The notes beneath the pieces were generated by a model that was given only the letters and a program-made list of their open reading frames with translations, ran no database searches and had not been told where the DNA came from. From Candidatus Methylomirabilis tolerans (lineage in GTDB: Bacteria > Methylomirabilota > Methylomirabilia > Methylomirabilales > Methylomirabilaceae): a stretch of DNA of 46,322 bases. Positions 33,911 to 40,814 of this stretch are shown piece after piece; the first letter of the stretch is position 1, and the number at the start of each line of letters is the position of its first letter. Both the position numbers and the translations under genes were made by a program. The stretch is from positions 1 through 46,322 of the forward strand of contig JAIOIU010000033.1 in NCBI GenBank assembly GCA_019912425.1. Direction: 5' to 3'.

Positions 33911-35421
33911 GACCGCTCCACGCCAAAAAGCGTCGCGAACCACGCTGCGTAGCCCTTCACCCTGGACATTCGCCCATATCTGTTATCCGTTGGTACCGGG
34001 AGCCGCTCCTCCACGAGGGTGATCTTGGAAGAAATGACATCTTTGAGAGATTCCCCGACCTCAAAGGAAGAGAGAAGGCCGGCTGTCTCCAGAATCTGCC
34101 TGACGCCGTCATTCAGCGCAACCAGGGCCAGGCGCCGTCCGAAGGCGGTAAGAGCGCCTCTGGTCTTGATCAGGATCCCCAGGCAGGAGCTCCCCATGAT
34201 CTTCACCTGCCCCAGATCTACGATTAAGAGCTTCACCTGCTGATCCTCTATCAGGGGCATCAGACGGGCGCCCAGCATTGGGGCTGCCTGTAGGTCTAGT
34301 TTGTCAGTCGTCACGGTCACAACCACCGTATCCCGGCCGATTCTGTGTAGGTCAGCAAGTGCGCCGATTGCCCCGTCGCCCTCTTTAACCATCGTGGTCT
34401 CATCAACGACGTCGACCTGCTTCCCCTCGCACCTCGCCTCTGATAAGCTCTGGTCGCCATCGCGCGAGGCAAATGGAGACGCCGCCGACCCGTCTGCCGG
34501 ACACACAGCTCTTTTCCAGCGCATCACCACTACCACGCCTTCGGGGTTGCGAACGAGAACCAGGTCCTCCACCATCCCTTTGATGATCTGCAGATCGCCA
34601 GCGTTTTTAAGGGCTGATGCCCCAGAGGCGAAGGTTGCCACCAGCTCCAGCGGTTTCGTCTCGAAGATGACCGTGAGCATGGCGTCAGCCCCTGCCGCAG
34701 ACAGGACACAGGAGACGACTTCCTCCGCCGCCGTTACAAACAGCTCGATTCCTCGATCTCGCGCGGCCATCCTGTCAACGACTCTGGTCAGACTCTCGCT
34801 CACGACCCGGAGACTCGACTTAAGGCAGGGCAAAGACAGCTCGCAGCGATGATGTCCATTCGCCCCACCCAGGCTCTGCGTGCTGAGCAGCCCACCAGGG
34901 GCCTTGGCGAAAAGGTGCCACTCCCCTGCCGCCCCTTCATACCGATACTCGATCTGCTCCCTCCCTTTCGAGCGCGCATCCAGCGACGTGAAGACCAGGG
35001 CCGCCGAGCTGAGAAGCTGCCTGGCCAGCCGGTCCACCACACCCACCAGCGCGACTTCATCCTGCGGTCCAGTAGACGCGACGGTTTCCGCCAGCTTCGA
35101 ATCGACGGTATGGTCGGGGACGGCAGGCTGATCTTTCCGCCTAGGCTTCACAATTTTGAAGACCTCGGCCTTGGCGATGTTCGGCCTTGCAGAGTCTGGC
35201 CGCTTAAAGGGGAGGATGGCGGCCATCTCCTTGCCAATATCGATCAGCTCCCCAGTGGGGGCGGTCTCAGGCCCGATATCCGTAGGGACGGCAATCTCTT
35301 TCGCCGGCACCCTCTTTGCCGCTGAACGGCTCCGTGCGCGCGGCCTGCGCTCGCCTTCACCAGGCGGCTCCTGCGCTGTCCTCGTCGCTATTTTTCTATG
35401 TACGCCGACGCTCTTGCTCAT
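33901..35421 (-). CDS. Degenerate HATPase-like plus STAS domain fusion (partner-switching protein)
   Basis: 506 aa, first gene of the 11-gene operon. The N-terminal 110 residues are basic and low-complexity. Residues about 223-302 resemble an RsbW-type HATPase (GIELFVTAAEEVVSCVLSAA, MLTVIFETKPLELVATF, LVLVRNPEGVVVVMRW), but the N and G boxes are not convincing. The C-terminus (364-463) is a STAS domain: VVVTVTTDKLDLQAAPML, LLIVDLGQVKIMGSSCLGIL with the phosphorylatable Ser411/Ser412, and ILETAGLLSSFEVGESL. STAS and RsbW-like domains usually work as separate switching partners; here they are joined. It may control assembly or activity of the ATPase complex it precedes. Confidence 0.75.
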   Translation of the reverse strand: MSKSVGVHRKIATRTAQEPPGEGERRPRARSRSAAKRVPAKEIAVPTDIGPETAPTGELIDIGKEMAAILPFKRPDSARPNIAKAEVFKIVKPRRKDQPAVPDHTVDSKLAETVASTGPQDEVALVGVVDRLARQLLSSAALVFTSLDARSKGREQIEYRYEGAAGEWHLFAKAPGGLLSTQSLGGANGHHRCELSLPCLKSSLRVVSESLTRVVDRMAARDRGIELFVTAAEEVVSCVLSAAGADAMLTVIFETKPLELVATFASGASALKNAGDLQIIKGMVEDLVLVRNPEGVVVVMRWKRAVCPADGSAASPFASRDGDQSLSEARCEGKQVDVVDETTMVKEGDGAIGALADLHRIGRDTVVVTVTTDKLDLQAAPMLGARLMPLIEDQQVKLLIVDLGQVKIMGSSCLGILIKTRGALTAFGRRLALVALNDGVRQILETAGLLSSFEVGESLKDVISSKITLVEERLPVPTDNRYGRMSRVKGYAAWFATLFGVERSWD

Positions 35422-35593
35422 TGCCGCCCCACAATCTCCTTGACAGCTAGTGTGAGTTTTGTCATGGTTTACTCAGTTTGGAAACATATCGCCCCACATC
35501 TCGAAGAACGGATGCCGCCTCAAGGATCGACTATGGCTGTTCCGACAAGGACTTGCGCGTGTCCCAGCCCAAAAAGGGCCGTATCCTGCTTGA

Positions 35594-35613
35594 TACAAAA
35601 CTGATGTTTTGTA
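35594..35613. promoter_or_regulatory. Perfect palindrome upstream of the XerC/D-like gene
   Basis: TACAAAAC (35594-35601) and GTTTTGTA (35606-35613) are perfect 8-base arms around TGAT, ending 30 bases before the ATG at 35644. It may be an operator for the recombinase gene or for the divergent operon starting at 35421, or half of a recombination site. The 4-base centre is too short for a usual Xer core. Confidence 0.45.
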
Positions 35614-35643
35614 AGAACTCCTCGCCATGCCGCAGAGGGCGAA

Positions 35644-36615
35644 ATGAAAACCGGCAATAATAGCGACCTGAATCTCAGGAACCATAAAGTAGCCCATAAC
35701 TCAGCGAAAAGGCGACCATCGATCCGCCTCGGGGAGGATGATGTCGCCGATCATATCGATAGGTTCCGCGACTACATCCGGATCCAGCGCAACCTCAGTC
35801 CGGGTACCATCACCGAATACACGCGAGACTTGCGGTTGTTCGAGGAGGCAACGCACCATCTCTGTCTGCTCCACGAGATTCGCCCAAGCCACATCGAGAA
35901 CTTCCTGAAGCTCCTGAGAGAGAAACGGGGGCTCGCCCCTGGTAGTGTCAACCGGAAGCTGGCCGTCCTGAAGTCGTTCTATCGCTGGATGCTTCGTCAG
36001 GGGCTCATCGACCACTGTCCCACCGAGGCGCTCTTCGCCGCCAAAGTTCCAGAACGTCTGCCTATTTATCTCACCAGAGAAGAGGTGACGCGCCTGCTTG
36101 CGTTCACGCGGGCTCTCTGCAATACAGCAAGAGGAAAGAGTCTTCATACGATGACGTCCCTCCTCTACTACACTGGGATGCGGGCATCTGAGCTCGTCGG
36201 TCTGAACCTGACCGACATCCAGCGGGATGGGGATAAGCAGATGGTGCGAATTCGGGGTAAGGGAGATAAAGAGCGGGTGGTGCCTCTCCACCAGAAGGCT
36301 TACGATGATGTTCAGCGGTACCTTGCCATCCGGCCGGATTCGGACAGCGCCGCCCTCTTCGTGAGCCCTGGCGGAAACCGGTTTCACCGCCAGCAAATCA
36401 ACCAACGACTCCGGACCGTAGCCAATGATCTTGGCCTCGGTAAAAGGCTCACGCCTCACAAGCTGCGCCACAGCTTCGCCTCCCATCTGATCCAGGCGGA
36501 CTACGATATCTCGCTAGTTGCGGAGCTGCTGGGCCATGCATCCCTCAACACCACCAGAATCTACGCCCATCTCAGGATGGCTGATCTCCAGCGGGCCGTC
36601 GCCACACTCCACTGA
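35644..36615 (+). CDS. XerC/XerD-like tyrosine recombinase
   Basis: 323 aa, ATG at 35644 after AGAGGGC. N-terminal SAM-like core-binding domain (about 35-120, IRIQRNLSPGTITEYTRDLR); catalytic domain with all residues: Arg180 (TGMRASEL), Lys206 (RGKGDKER), His272 and Arg275 (PHKLRHSF), His298 (LLGHAS) and nucleophile Tyr307 (TRIYAHL). It probably resolves plasmid dimers or mediates integration. Its 3-prime end overlaps, antisense, the 92-aa gene at 36514-36792 by 102 bases. Confidence 0.9.
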   Translation: MKTGNNSDLNLRNHKVAHNSAKRRPSIRLGEDDVADHIDRFRDYIRIQRNLSPGTITEYTRDLRLFEEATHHLCLLHEIRPSHIENFLKLLREKRGLAPGSVNRKLAVLKSFYRWMLRQGLIDHCPTEALFAAKVPERLPIYLTREEVTRLLAFTRALCNTARGKSLHTMTSLLYYTGMRASELVGLNLTDIQRDGDKQMVRIRGKGDKERVVPLHQKAYDDVQRYLAIRPDSDSAALFVSPGGNRFHRQQINQRLRTVANDLGLGKRLTPHKLRHSFASHLIQADYDISLVAELLGHASLNTTRIYAHLRMADLQRAVATLH

Positions 36616-36792
36616 GTCTTCGAGGTCGTCTACAAAGGCCTGTTCCACAATATGATCAAAAATGTCGTAGTCCACTCCGTACTTCAGATCCTCCGCCTTA
36701 GCCATCGCCTCGCTCGCTGAACCGGCCTTAACTCGTAACTCGGTGTACGCCTTCGCAGACAGAATCGCCCTATACAACCGCTTGTTGCTCAT
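36514..36792 (-). CDS. Small protein of unknown function downstream of the initiator gene (92 aa)
   Basis: ATG at 36792 after GGAGGTG, overlapping the 3-prime end of the initiator-like gene by 23 bases, so the two are translationally coupled. The sequence (KRLYRAILSAKAYTELRVKA then GSASEAMAKAEDL) has the ferredoxin-like strand-helix pattern of small plasmid DpnD/PcfM-type proteins, with an acidic tail. Its last third is encoded antisense to the recombinase C-terminus. No function is assigned. Confidence 0.6.
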   Translation of the reverse strand: MSNKRLYRAILSAKAYTELRVKAGSASEAMAKAEDLKYGVDYDIFDHIVEQAFVDDLEDSVECGDGPLEISHPEMGVDSGGVEGCMAQQLRN

Positions 36793-38068
36793 TGCCCACC
36801 TCCATTCGTTCCTCGATCACGAGCTGATATAGAGCGTGGTCTGTCAGAACCTTAATCCCGTGAAATGCCGCCGGTACCCGCTCTATCGCTCGCCGCCTGT
36901 ACGCCTCCTGCTCCTCCTGTGGGAGCCCCCGCAGGATCCCCTCGGCCAGCCTTCTCCGTTCTATCGCGTCACGTCTCTCGATTTCATCTAAGGCTTGGCT
37001 CTCTTCAGCGACTCTCCTGGTTTGCTCATCACGCTGGATCCGCTCTTCGTAGGGGACGTAGTCCTCCGGCATGTCCAGGCCGGCACGCAAGGTTTTCCTG
37101 AGGAGGGGTAAGGGGTGCGCGATCCTTCGGTTGCCACCTCGATACTGCCCGGTCAGCACATCGATCGCGAGGGTGACCTTCTCGGCGCCATATTGAGTGA
37201 GCAGTTGAAGGAGTGCGTCTGGCTTGATCACTTCAAAAGGAGAATCGCGAAGTACCACGACGAGTCTTTCGGGAAGTGGCGCCTCACTTTGCCCTTCTGT
37301 ATGTGGTGGTAATGCTAAAAGGTTTGTATGTATTGTTTGGGGTGACGCTGTCATCCACTGTTGGGTGGCGCCGTCACCCACCCTGGATGACGGCGTCATC
37401 CGATCCTGGGTAGCGCTGTCATCTGGACGCGGAGCGGTTCCTGACATCGGCCGCCGCTGCATCCGCCGTCGCTTCTCAAGGTCTCTCCGGCAGCGATCGA
37501 TCAGATCCTTATGGGCACGTTGCAGAATACATGGCAGCGCGGAGACCTGCTGATCCGTCAACGGGGGTGGGTTTTTCACAACCCTGAAAAGATAGGATTG
37601 CTTGCCGATCTGCCCTTGCCTCTGGATCTCGATAAGCCCAGCGTCACAGAGAATCTCGATTGTGCCGCGCTCATGGTAGCCGGAGGCGCGGCCCGCGCGG
37701 ACATCTCGCCGCTCGCGCCCCTTCAGCTCGTTCCGATCCATTCCGAGGCTTGCTGCCAAACGATGGAGCGAGACGGTGCAGGTTTCGCTATCGCCGTAGG
37801 CAAAGCGAAGGATCATTTCGTATGTGGCTGCGGCTTTGTGTCCTAAGATTGGTTGCCAGTAGTCCTTGAAGTAGTTGGGGATTCGAACATCCCCGCGGAG
37901 GATCGGATTCGGCTCCACAGCCTCAACCTCGATTGCGTCGAGGCCGGCCGGTGGCGCCTCTTGCCTCTCATCGTCACGACCGTTGATCCGGTATCCCATC
38001 TCTTTCCTCGGCAGATGACGATCAATGCGGATCACACTACGCATAGCGTTTTGTGGCTGGTTTTGCAT
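36770..38068 (-). CDS. Replication-initiator-like winged-helix protein
   Basis: 432 aa, ATG at 38068 without a clear ribosome site, preceded by an AT-rich region with a dyad. The N-terminal part (about 58-170) is a winged-helix module (VRIPNYFKDYWQPILGHKAA, VSLHRLAASLGMDRNEL, GTIEILCDAGLIEIQRQGQI) of the RepA_N/DnaD type. A linker of about 50 residues is encoded by tandem 23-bp repeats (37341-37432). A C-terminal region has LLQLLTQYGAEKVTLAIDVL and a Glu/Arg-rich coiled coil. RepA_N plasmid initiators carry their origin iterons in exactly this inter-domain position. I infer that this is the main replication protein; family assignment is by architecture, not a clear motif. Confidence 0.6.
   Translation of the reverse strand: MQNQPQNAMRSVIRIDRHLPRKEMGYRINGRDDERQEAPPAGLDAIEVEAVEPNPILRGDVRIPNYFKDYWQPILGHKAAATYEMILRFAYGDSETCTVSLHRLAASLGMDRNELKGRERRDVRAGRASGYHERGTIEILCDAGLIEIQRQGQIGKQSYLFRVVKNPPPLTDQQVSALPCILQRAHKDLIDRCRRDLEKRRRMQRRPMSGTAPRPDDSATQDRMTPSSRVGDGATQQWMTASPQTIHTNLLALPPHTEGQSEAPLPERLVVVLRDSPFEVIKPDALLQLLTQYGAEKVTLAIDVLTGQYRGGNRRIAHPLPLLRKTLRAGLDMPEDYVPYEERIQRDEQTRRVAEESQALDEIERRDAIERRRLAEGILRGLPQEEQEAYRRRAIERVPAAFHGIKVLTDHALYQLVIEERMEVGNEQQAVV
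37341..37432. repeat. Iteron-like tandem 23-bp repeats inside the initiator gene (candidate origin)
   Basis: Four head-to-tail units of exactly 23 bases (37341, 37364, 37387, 37410), with a shared core G-C-G-x-x-GTCA-x-C in each: GGTGACGCTGTCATCC, GGTGGCGCCGTCACCC, ATGACGGCGTCATCCG and GTAGCGCTGTCATCTG. The 23-base period, about two helical turns, and the position inside the initiator gene are those of plasmid iterons. Cores 2 and 3 contain short palindromes (GGCGCC, TGACGGCGTCA). Confidence 0.65.
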
Positions 38069-38101
38069 AACGAATAAGCTTTTTACGGCACAATCTGTTA
38101 A

Positions 38102-38138
38102 ATAGTAAGATACAATCAGCGGGTAAGCCGTTTACTAT
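38102..38138. promoter_or_regulatory. Dyad in the AT-rich region upstream of the initiator gene
   Basis: ATAGTAA (38102-38108) and TTACTAT (38132-38138) are inverted copies about 30 bases apart in an AT-rich 138-base gap between two winged-helix protein genes. It may be an operator for autoregulation or part of an origin unwinding region. Confidence 0.4.
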
Positions 38139-38206
38139 CATTACATGTATTGCACTATAAAAATCGTACCTGCAATGGGCAAGTGGACGCCAGTCCAGGC
38201 GTACAA

Positions 38207-38830
38207 TTACTGTGAAACGTCGTATTTCCTCAGCCGTTCCGGCCCAAAATAGCGCACCGTCACAAGCCGAGCTGTCTCCCCCGCCACGCGCTCCACCGTT
38301 GGCTCTTTGCCGCCTGCCATAATCCGCTCGCGAGCTTCACGCTCGATCTCGCCCCGCTCCGACTCGGAGAGCCTCTCGATCAAGGTCTCGAGAAGTAATC
38401 GGTCCTCCTTGTTCAAGCGATCCAGCCACGACTCTTCTGTCGCCTCCGCCAGATCCCCCTCACCATTAACCCTTGGAGCAGCCTCTACCGTACGTTGTCG
38501 AATCGCTTGCCGCACTCCCTCTGGCAGTAGGAGCCGATAGACCGCTGGACATCGCCCGCCCCCGGCAGCTATCGCCTGTATGAGCCCATGCACCTCAAGT
38601 GCATGGAGCGCACGCTGCACGGTCCGTCGTCCGAGCCCCAGATCGCGCGAGAGGGCTTCTTGCGTCACGCTGCAGGTCCCATCGCTTGGTGCCCCATAGA
38701 TCCGCGGATCGATCCGGCTGCGCACCCAGAGGGCGAGATAGACCAGTTGCACAGAGGGGTGATAGGAAGCCAGTCCCCCTTCTACCAGCGCCTGCAGCTC
38801 GACGAGAGTCTCGTGTGCGCGAATGTCCAT
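38207..38830 (-). CDS. Winged-helix DNA-binding protein (replication/regulatory)
   Basis: 207 aa from the ATG at 38830; the frame is open to an ATG at 38920, whose extra 30 residues look unlike protein. No ribosome site is seen at either start. The core LVYLALWVRSRIDPRIYG, CSVTQEALSRDLGLGRRTVQ, RALHALEVHGLIQAIAAGGG is a helix-turn-helix with a wing. The tail is a Glu/Arg-rich helix (LSESERGEIEREARERIMAG) like that of the initiator encoded next. It lies 138 bases upstream of that gene on the same strand. It could be a copy-control repressor or second initiator. Confidence 0.65.
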   Translation of the reverse strand: MDIRAHETLVELQALVEGGLASYHPSVQLVYLALWVRSRIDPRIYGAPSDGTCSVTQEALSRDLGLGRRTVQRALHALEVHGLIQAIAAGGGRCPAVYRLLLPEGVRQAIRQRTVEAAPRVNGEGDLAEATEESWLDRLNKEDRLLLETLIERLSESERGEIEREARERIMAGGKEPTVERVAGETARLVTVRYFGPERLRKYDVSQ

Positions 38831-39013
38831 GCCGAGATCATCTGATGAATAGAAGAGAACGTCAAGACTTTTCGCGCCATGATGACGCCATAAAAACGGA
38901 GCGACCCGATTCGGCCCCATTGAGAATGATCGATTCCCGATAACTATCGGAAAATCGCGGATTTGTCAGGTGTTTCCGGGGTATTATGGGGCTGCCGTCG
39001 CGATCTGTGGGCG

Positions 39014-39035
39014 GCGTATAATAGCCATTATACGC
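39014..39035. promoter_or_regulatory. Perfect palindrome upstream of the toxin-antitoxin operon
   Basis: GCGTATAAT (39014-39022) and ATTATACGC (39027-39035) are perfect 9-base arms around AGCC. It lies 25 bases upstream of the -35 box of the antitoxin promoter. A binding site for the ribbon-helix-helix antitoxin or for the divergent winged-helix protein is likely. Confidence 0.5.
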
Positions 39036-39059
39036 TGTCCAGACCATTCAAATACCCTC

Positions 39060-39088
39060 TTGACAACCGGACATCCAGAATTCATACT
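39060..39088 (+). promoter_or_regulatory. Promoter of the toxin-antitoxin operon
   Basis: A consensus -35 TTGACA (39060-39065), a 17-base spacer and CATACT (39083-39088) as -10; TACTAT two bases later is an alternative. The antitoxin ATG is about 33 bases downstream of the expected start, with GAGGAGG in between. Confidence 0.6.
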
Positions 39089-39127
39089 ATAGTAGCATTT
39101 GGGTATGGATAACAGAGGAGGCAGCGA

Positions 39128-39385
39128 ATGGGGCAAATCGTCAAGATTTCCGTCAGTCTTCCGGTAGAGATTCTGAAAGCCGTTGAAGGTGAATGCAAAA
39201 CCCGCGGGGAGAGCCGTAGCCGGTTCTTTCGTCACGCCGTCGAACGTCTCCTGGACCAGCAGCACGGGCAGGAGGCGGTGAGGCGGTATGTCGAAGGCTA
39301 CCGACAGCAACCGGAGACGGATGAAGAGGTGGCGCTCGCGCATCAGATCAGTAGCGCCGTGTTGAAGCAGGAGCCCTGGGCGTGA
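39128..39385 (+). CDS. Ribbon-helix-helix antitoxin (MazE/CopG-like)
   Basis: 85 aa, ATG at 39128 after AGAGGAGGCAG. N-terminal RHH domain: VKISVSLPVEILKAVEGECK with RGESRSRFFRHAVERLLDQQ, then an acidic tail that would neutralise the toxin. Overlaps the toxin gene by 4 bases. It probably represses its own promoter. Confidence 0.85.
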   Translation: MGQIVKISVSLPVEILKAVEGECKTRGESRSRFFRHAVERLLDQQHGQEAVRRYVEGYRQQPETDEEVALAHQISSAVLKQEPWA

Positions 39386-39696
39386 GGCGGGGGGACATTT
39401 GGTGGGCAGAGCTTCCGCCGCCGGCCGGCCGTAGGCCCGTCGTACTGCTCTCCAGAGATGAAGCCTATGCGATCCGGGCACTCCTGACGGTCGCTCCCGT
39501 CACGACTCGTATCCGGCAGATCCCCGCCGAAGTCCCGCTCGGCCCTGAGGATGGCCTCCCCCAGCCTTGTGTTGTGAACCTGGACACGATCCTCACCATT
39601 GCCAAGGCCAGCCTGCGAGAGCATATCACAACGCTCAGCGCGGAGAAGCTCGAGGCGGTGGAGGCGGCGATCCGTTTCGCGCTGGCCATGGAATAA
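39382..39696 (+). CDS. MazF/PemK-family endoribonuclease toxin
   Basis: 104 aa, GTG start overlapping the antitoxin stop (GTGA). The family opening RRGDIWWAELPPPAGRRPVV, the core LTVAPVTTRIRQIPAEVPLG and CVVNLDTILTIAKASLREHI are all present. It cleaves mRNA when freed from the antitoxin and stabilises the plasmid by post-segregational killing. Confidence 0.9.
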   Translation: MRRGDIWWAELPPPAGRRPVVLLSRDEAYAIRALLTVAPVTTRIRQIPAEVPLGPEDGLPQPCVVNLDTILTIAKASLREHITTLSAEKLEAVEAAIRFALAME

Positions 39697-39706
39697 GAGG
39701 CCCTCA

Positions 39707-40654
39707 GTGGATCCGCTCCCGAGCCCAGCCTGGTCTGACGCTCTTTCGGCCTTCACCAAATGGCTCCAAGACCAAGGCCGTAGGCCACTCACTGTCCGGT
39801 CGTATCTGCACGACATCACCCTGCTCGCGCGTTGGCTCGCCGATAGGAGTATCAGCGCGCCGGCGCAGATTACCCCGCAGGCCCTGCGAGACTACGTCTC
39901 CTATCTGCAGCTCGCCCAGCGTCGCGAAGCGACAACGATCAACCGCAGGATCATCGCCATCCGCCGCTTCTGCGGTTTCCTGACCGAGGCAGGCCTCGCG
40001 CCGCCCGGCTTCACGCCTGCCTCCCTCCGGCCCCTTCCTCTACCACCACCGACGGCCCCCCCGATCCCATCGGCGAGACAGCTCCGCCGCCTAGCGATCG
40101 AACCACCCACAAAAACCCTCGAGACCTGGCGCGATTACGCCCTTGTTCAGCTCGGTCTCCAGGCCGGGCTTCGCCTGGGCGATCTGGCTGATCTGCAGCT
40201 TGAAGATCTCCGGCTCTCTCACGATCCCCCATGCATCAAGATCCGATCCGGAAAAGGAGGTGTTTCTCGCACCGTCTATCTCAATTCGGCCGCCAGAAAG
40301 GCCCTCCGCGCCTGGCTCGCCGTCAGGCCCCCTTCCCCTTACCAGGCCGTGTTCCTCTCACGGACCAGAGGCCCGCTTTCGCGCCGCACTCTCCACACGA
40401 TCCTGACTACCCAGCTCCGTCGCGCAGGTATCCTGCACGCAACCCCTCATACCCTCCGTCACGCCTTCGCCACGCTCCTCTACCGGGAACATAAGGACCT
40501 GCTCCTCCTCAAGGAGGCCCTCGGTCATCGCAAGGTGGATACGAGCGCTCGCTATACGAGACACACCGCCCATGAGATCGCACTGGCCATTGAAGCGCTA
40601 GACACTAATGTTGGACGATCACGGCCAGAGCCCCTATATCCCCATGGTATCTAA
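39707..40654 (+). CDS. Second tyrosine recombinase (XerC/D-like)
   Basis: GTG at 39707 after AGAGG, 10 bases after the toxin stop; 315 aa. SAM-like domain (LTVRSYLHDITLLARWLADR), a proline-rich linker (RPLPLPPPTAPPIP), and a complete catalytic set: Arg156 (LQAGLRLGDL), Lys183 (SGKGGVSR), His248 and Arg251 (PHTLRHAF), His274 (ALGHRK) and Tyr283 (SARYTRH). It is diverged from the recombinase at 35644. It forms one operon with the toxin-antitoxin pair. Confidence 0.9.
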   Translation: MDPLPSPAWSDALSAFTKWLQDQGRRPLTVRSYLHDITLLARWLADRSISAPAQITPQALRDYVSYLQLAQRREATTINRRIIAIRRFCGFLTEAGLAPPGFTPASLRPLPLPPPTAPPIPSARQLRRLAIEPPTKTLETWRDYALVQLGLQAGLRLGDLADLQLEDLRLSHDPPCIKIRSGKGGVSRTVYLNSAARKALRAWLAVRPPSPYQAVFLSRTRGPLSRRTLHTILTTQLRRAGILHATPHTLRHAFATLLYREHKDLLLLKEALGHRKVDTSARYTRHTAHEIALAIEALDTNVGRSRPEPLYPHGI

Positions 40655-40712
40655 TAGCATTCTCTACACCCATTCCTTTATCATCCTACCAACATGATAT
40701 ACTAATAATGCC

Positions 40713-40734
40713 ATTACAATTAGTCATTTGTAAT
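40713..40734. promoter_or_regulatory. Dyad upstream of parA
   Basis: ATTACAA (40713-40719) and TTGTAAT (40728-40734) are inverted repeats in the AT-rich 160-base region before parA. It is a candidate operator for autoregulation by ParA or its partner, or a centromere element. Confidence 0.45.
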
Positions 40735-40774
40735 ACATGTTTCCACACATGAGCACGCTACCTTCACTTTTTTC

Positions 40775-40804
40775 TTGACTCGACCCATCCCCTACTGATA
40801 TACG
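40775..40804 (+). promoter_or_regulatory. Promoter of parA, probably leaderless
   Basis: TTGACT (40775-40780), an 18-base spacer and TATACG (40799-40804). The parA ATG at 40815 is only 10 bases beyond the -10 box and has no ribosome site, so the message would be almost leaderless. Confidence 0.5.
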
Positions 40805-40814
40805 TTTCCTCATA

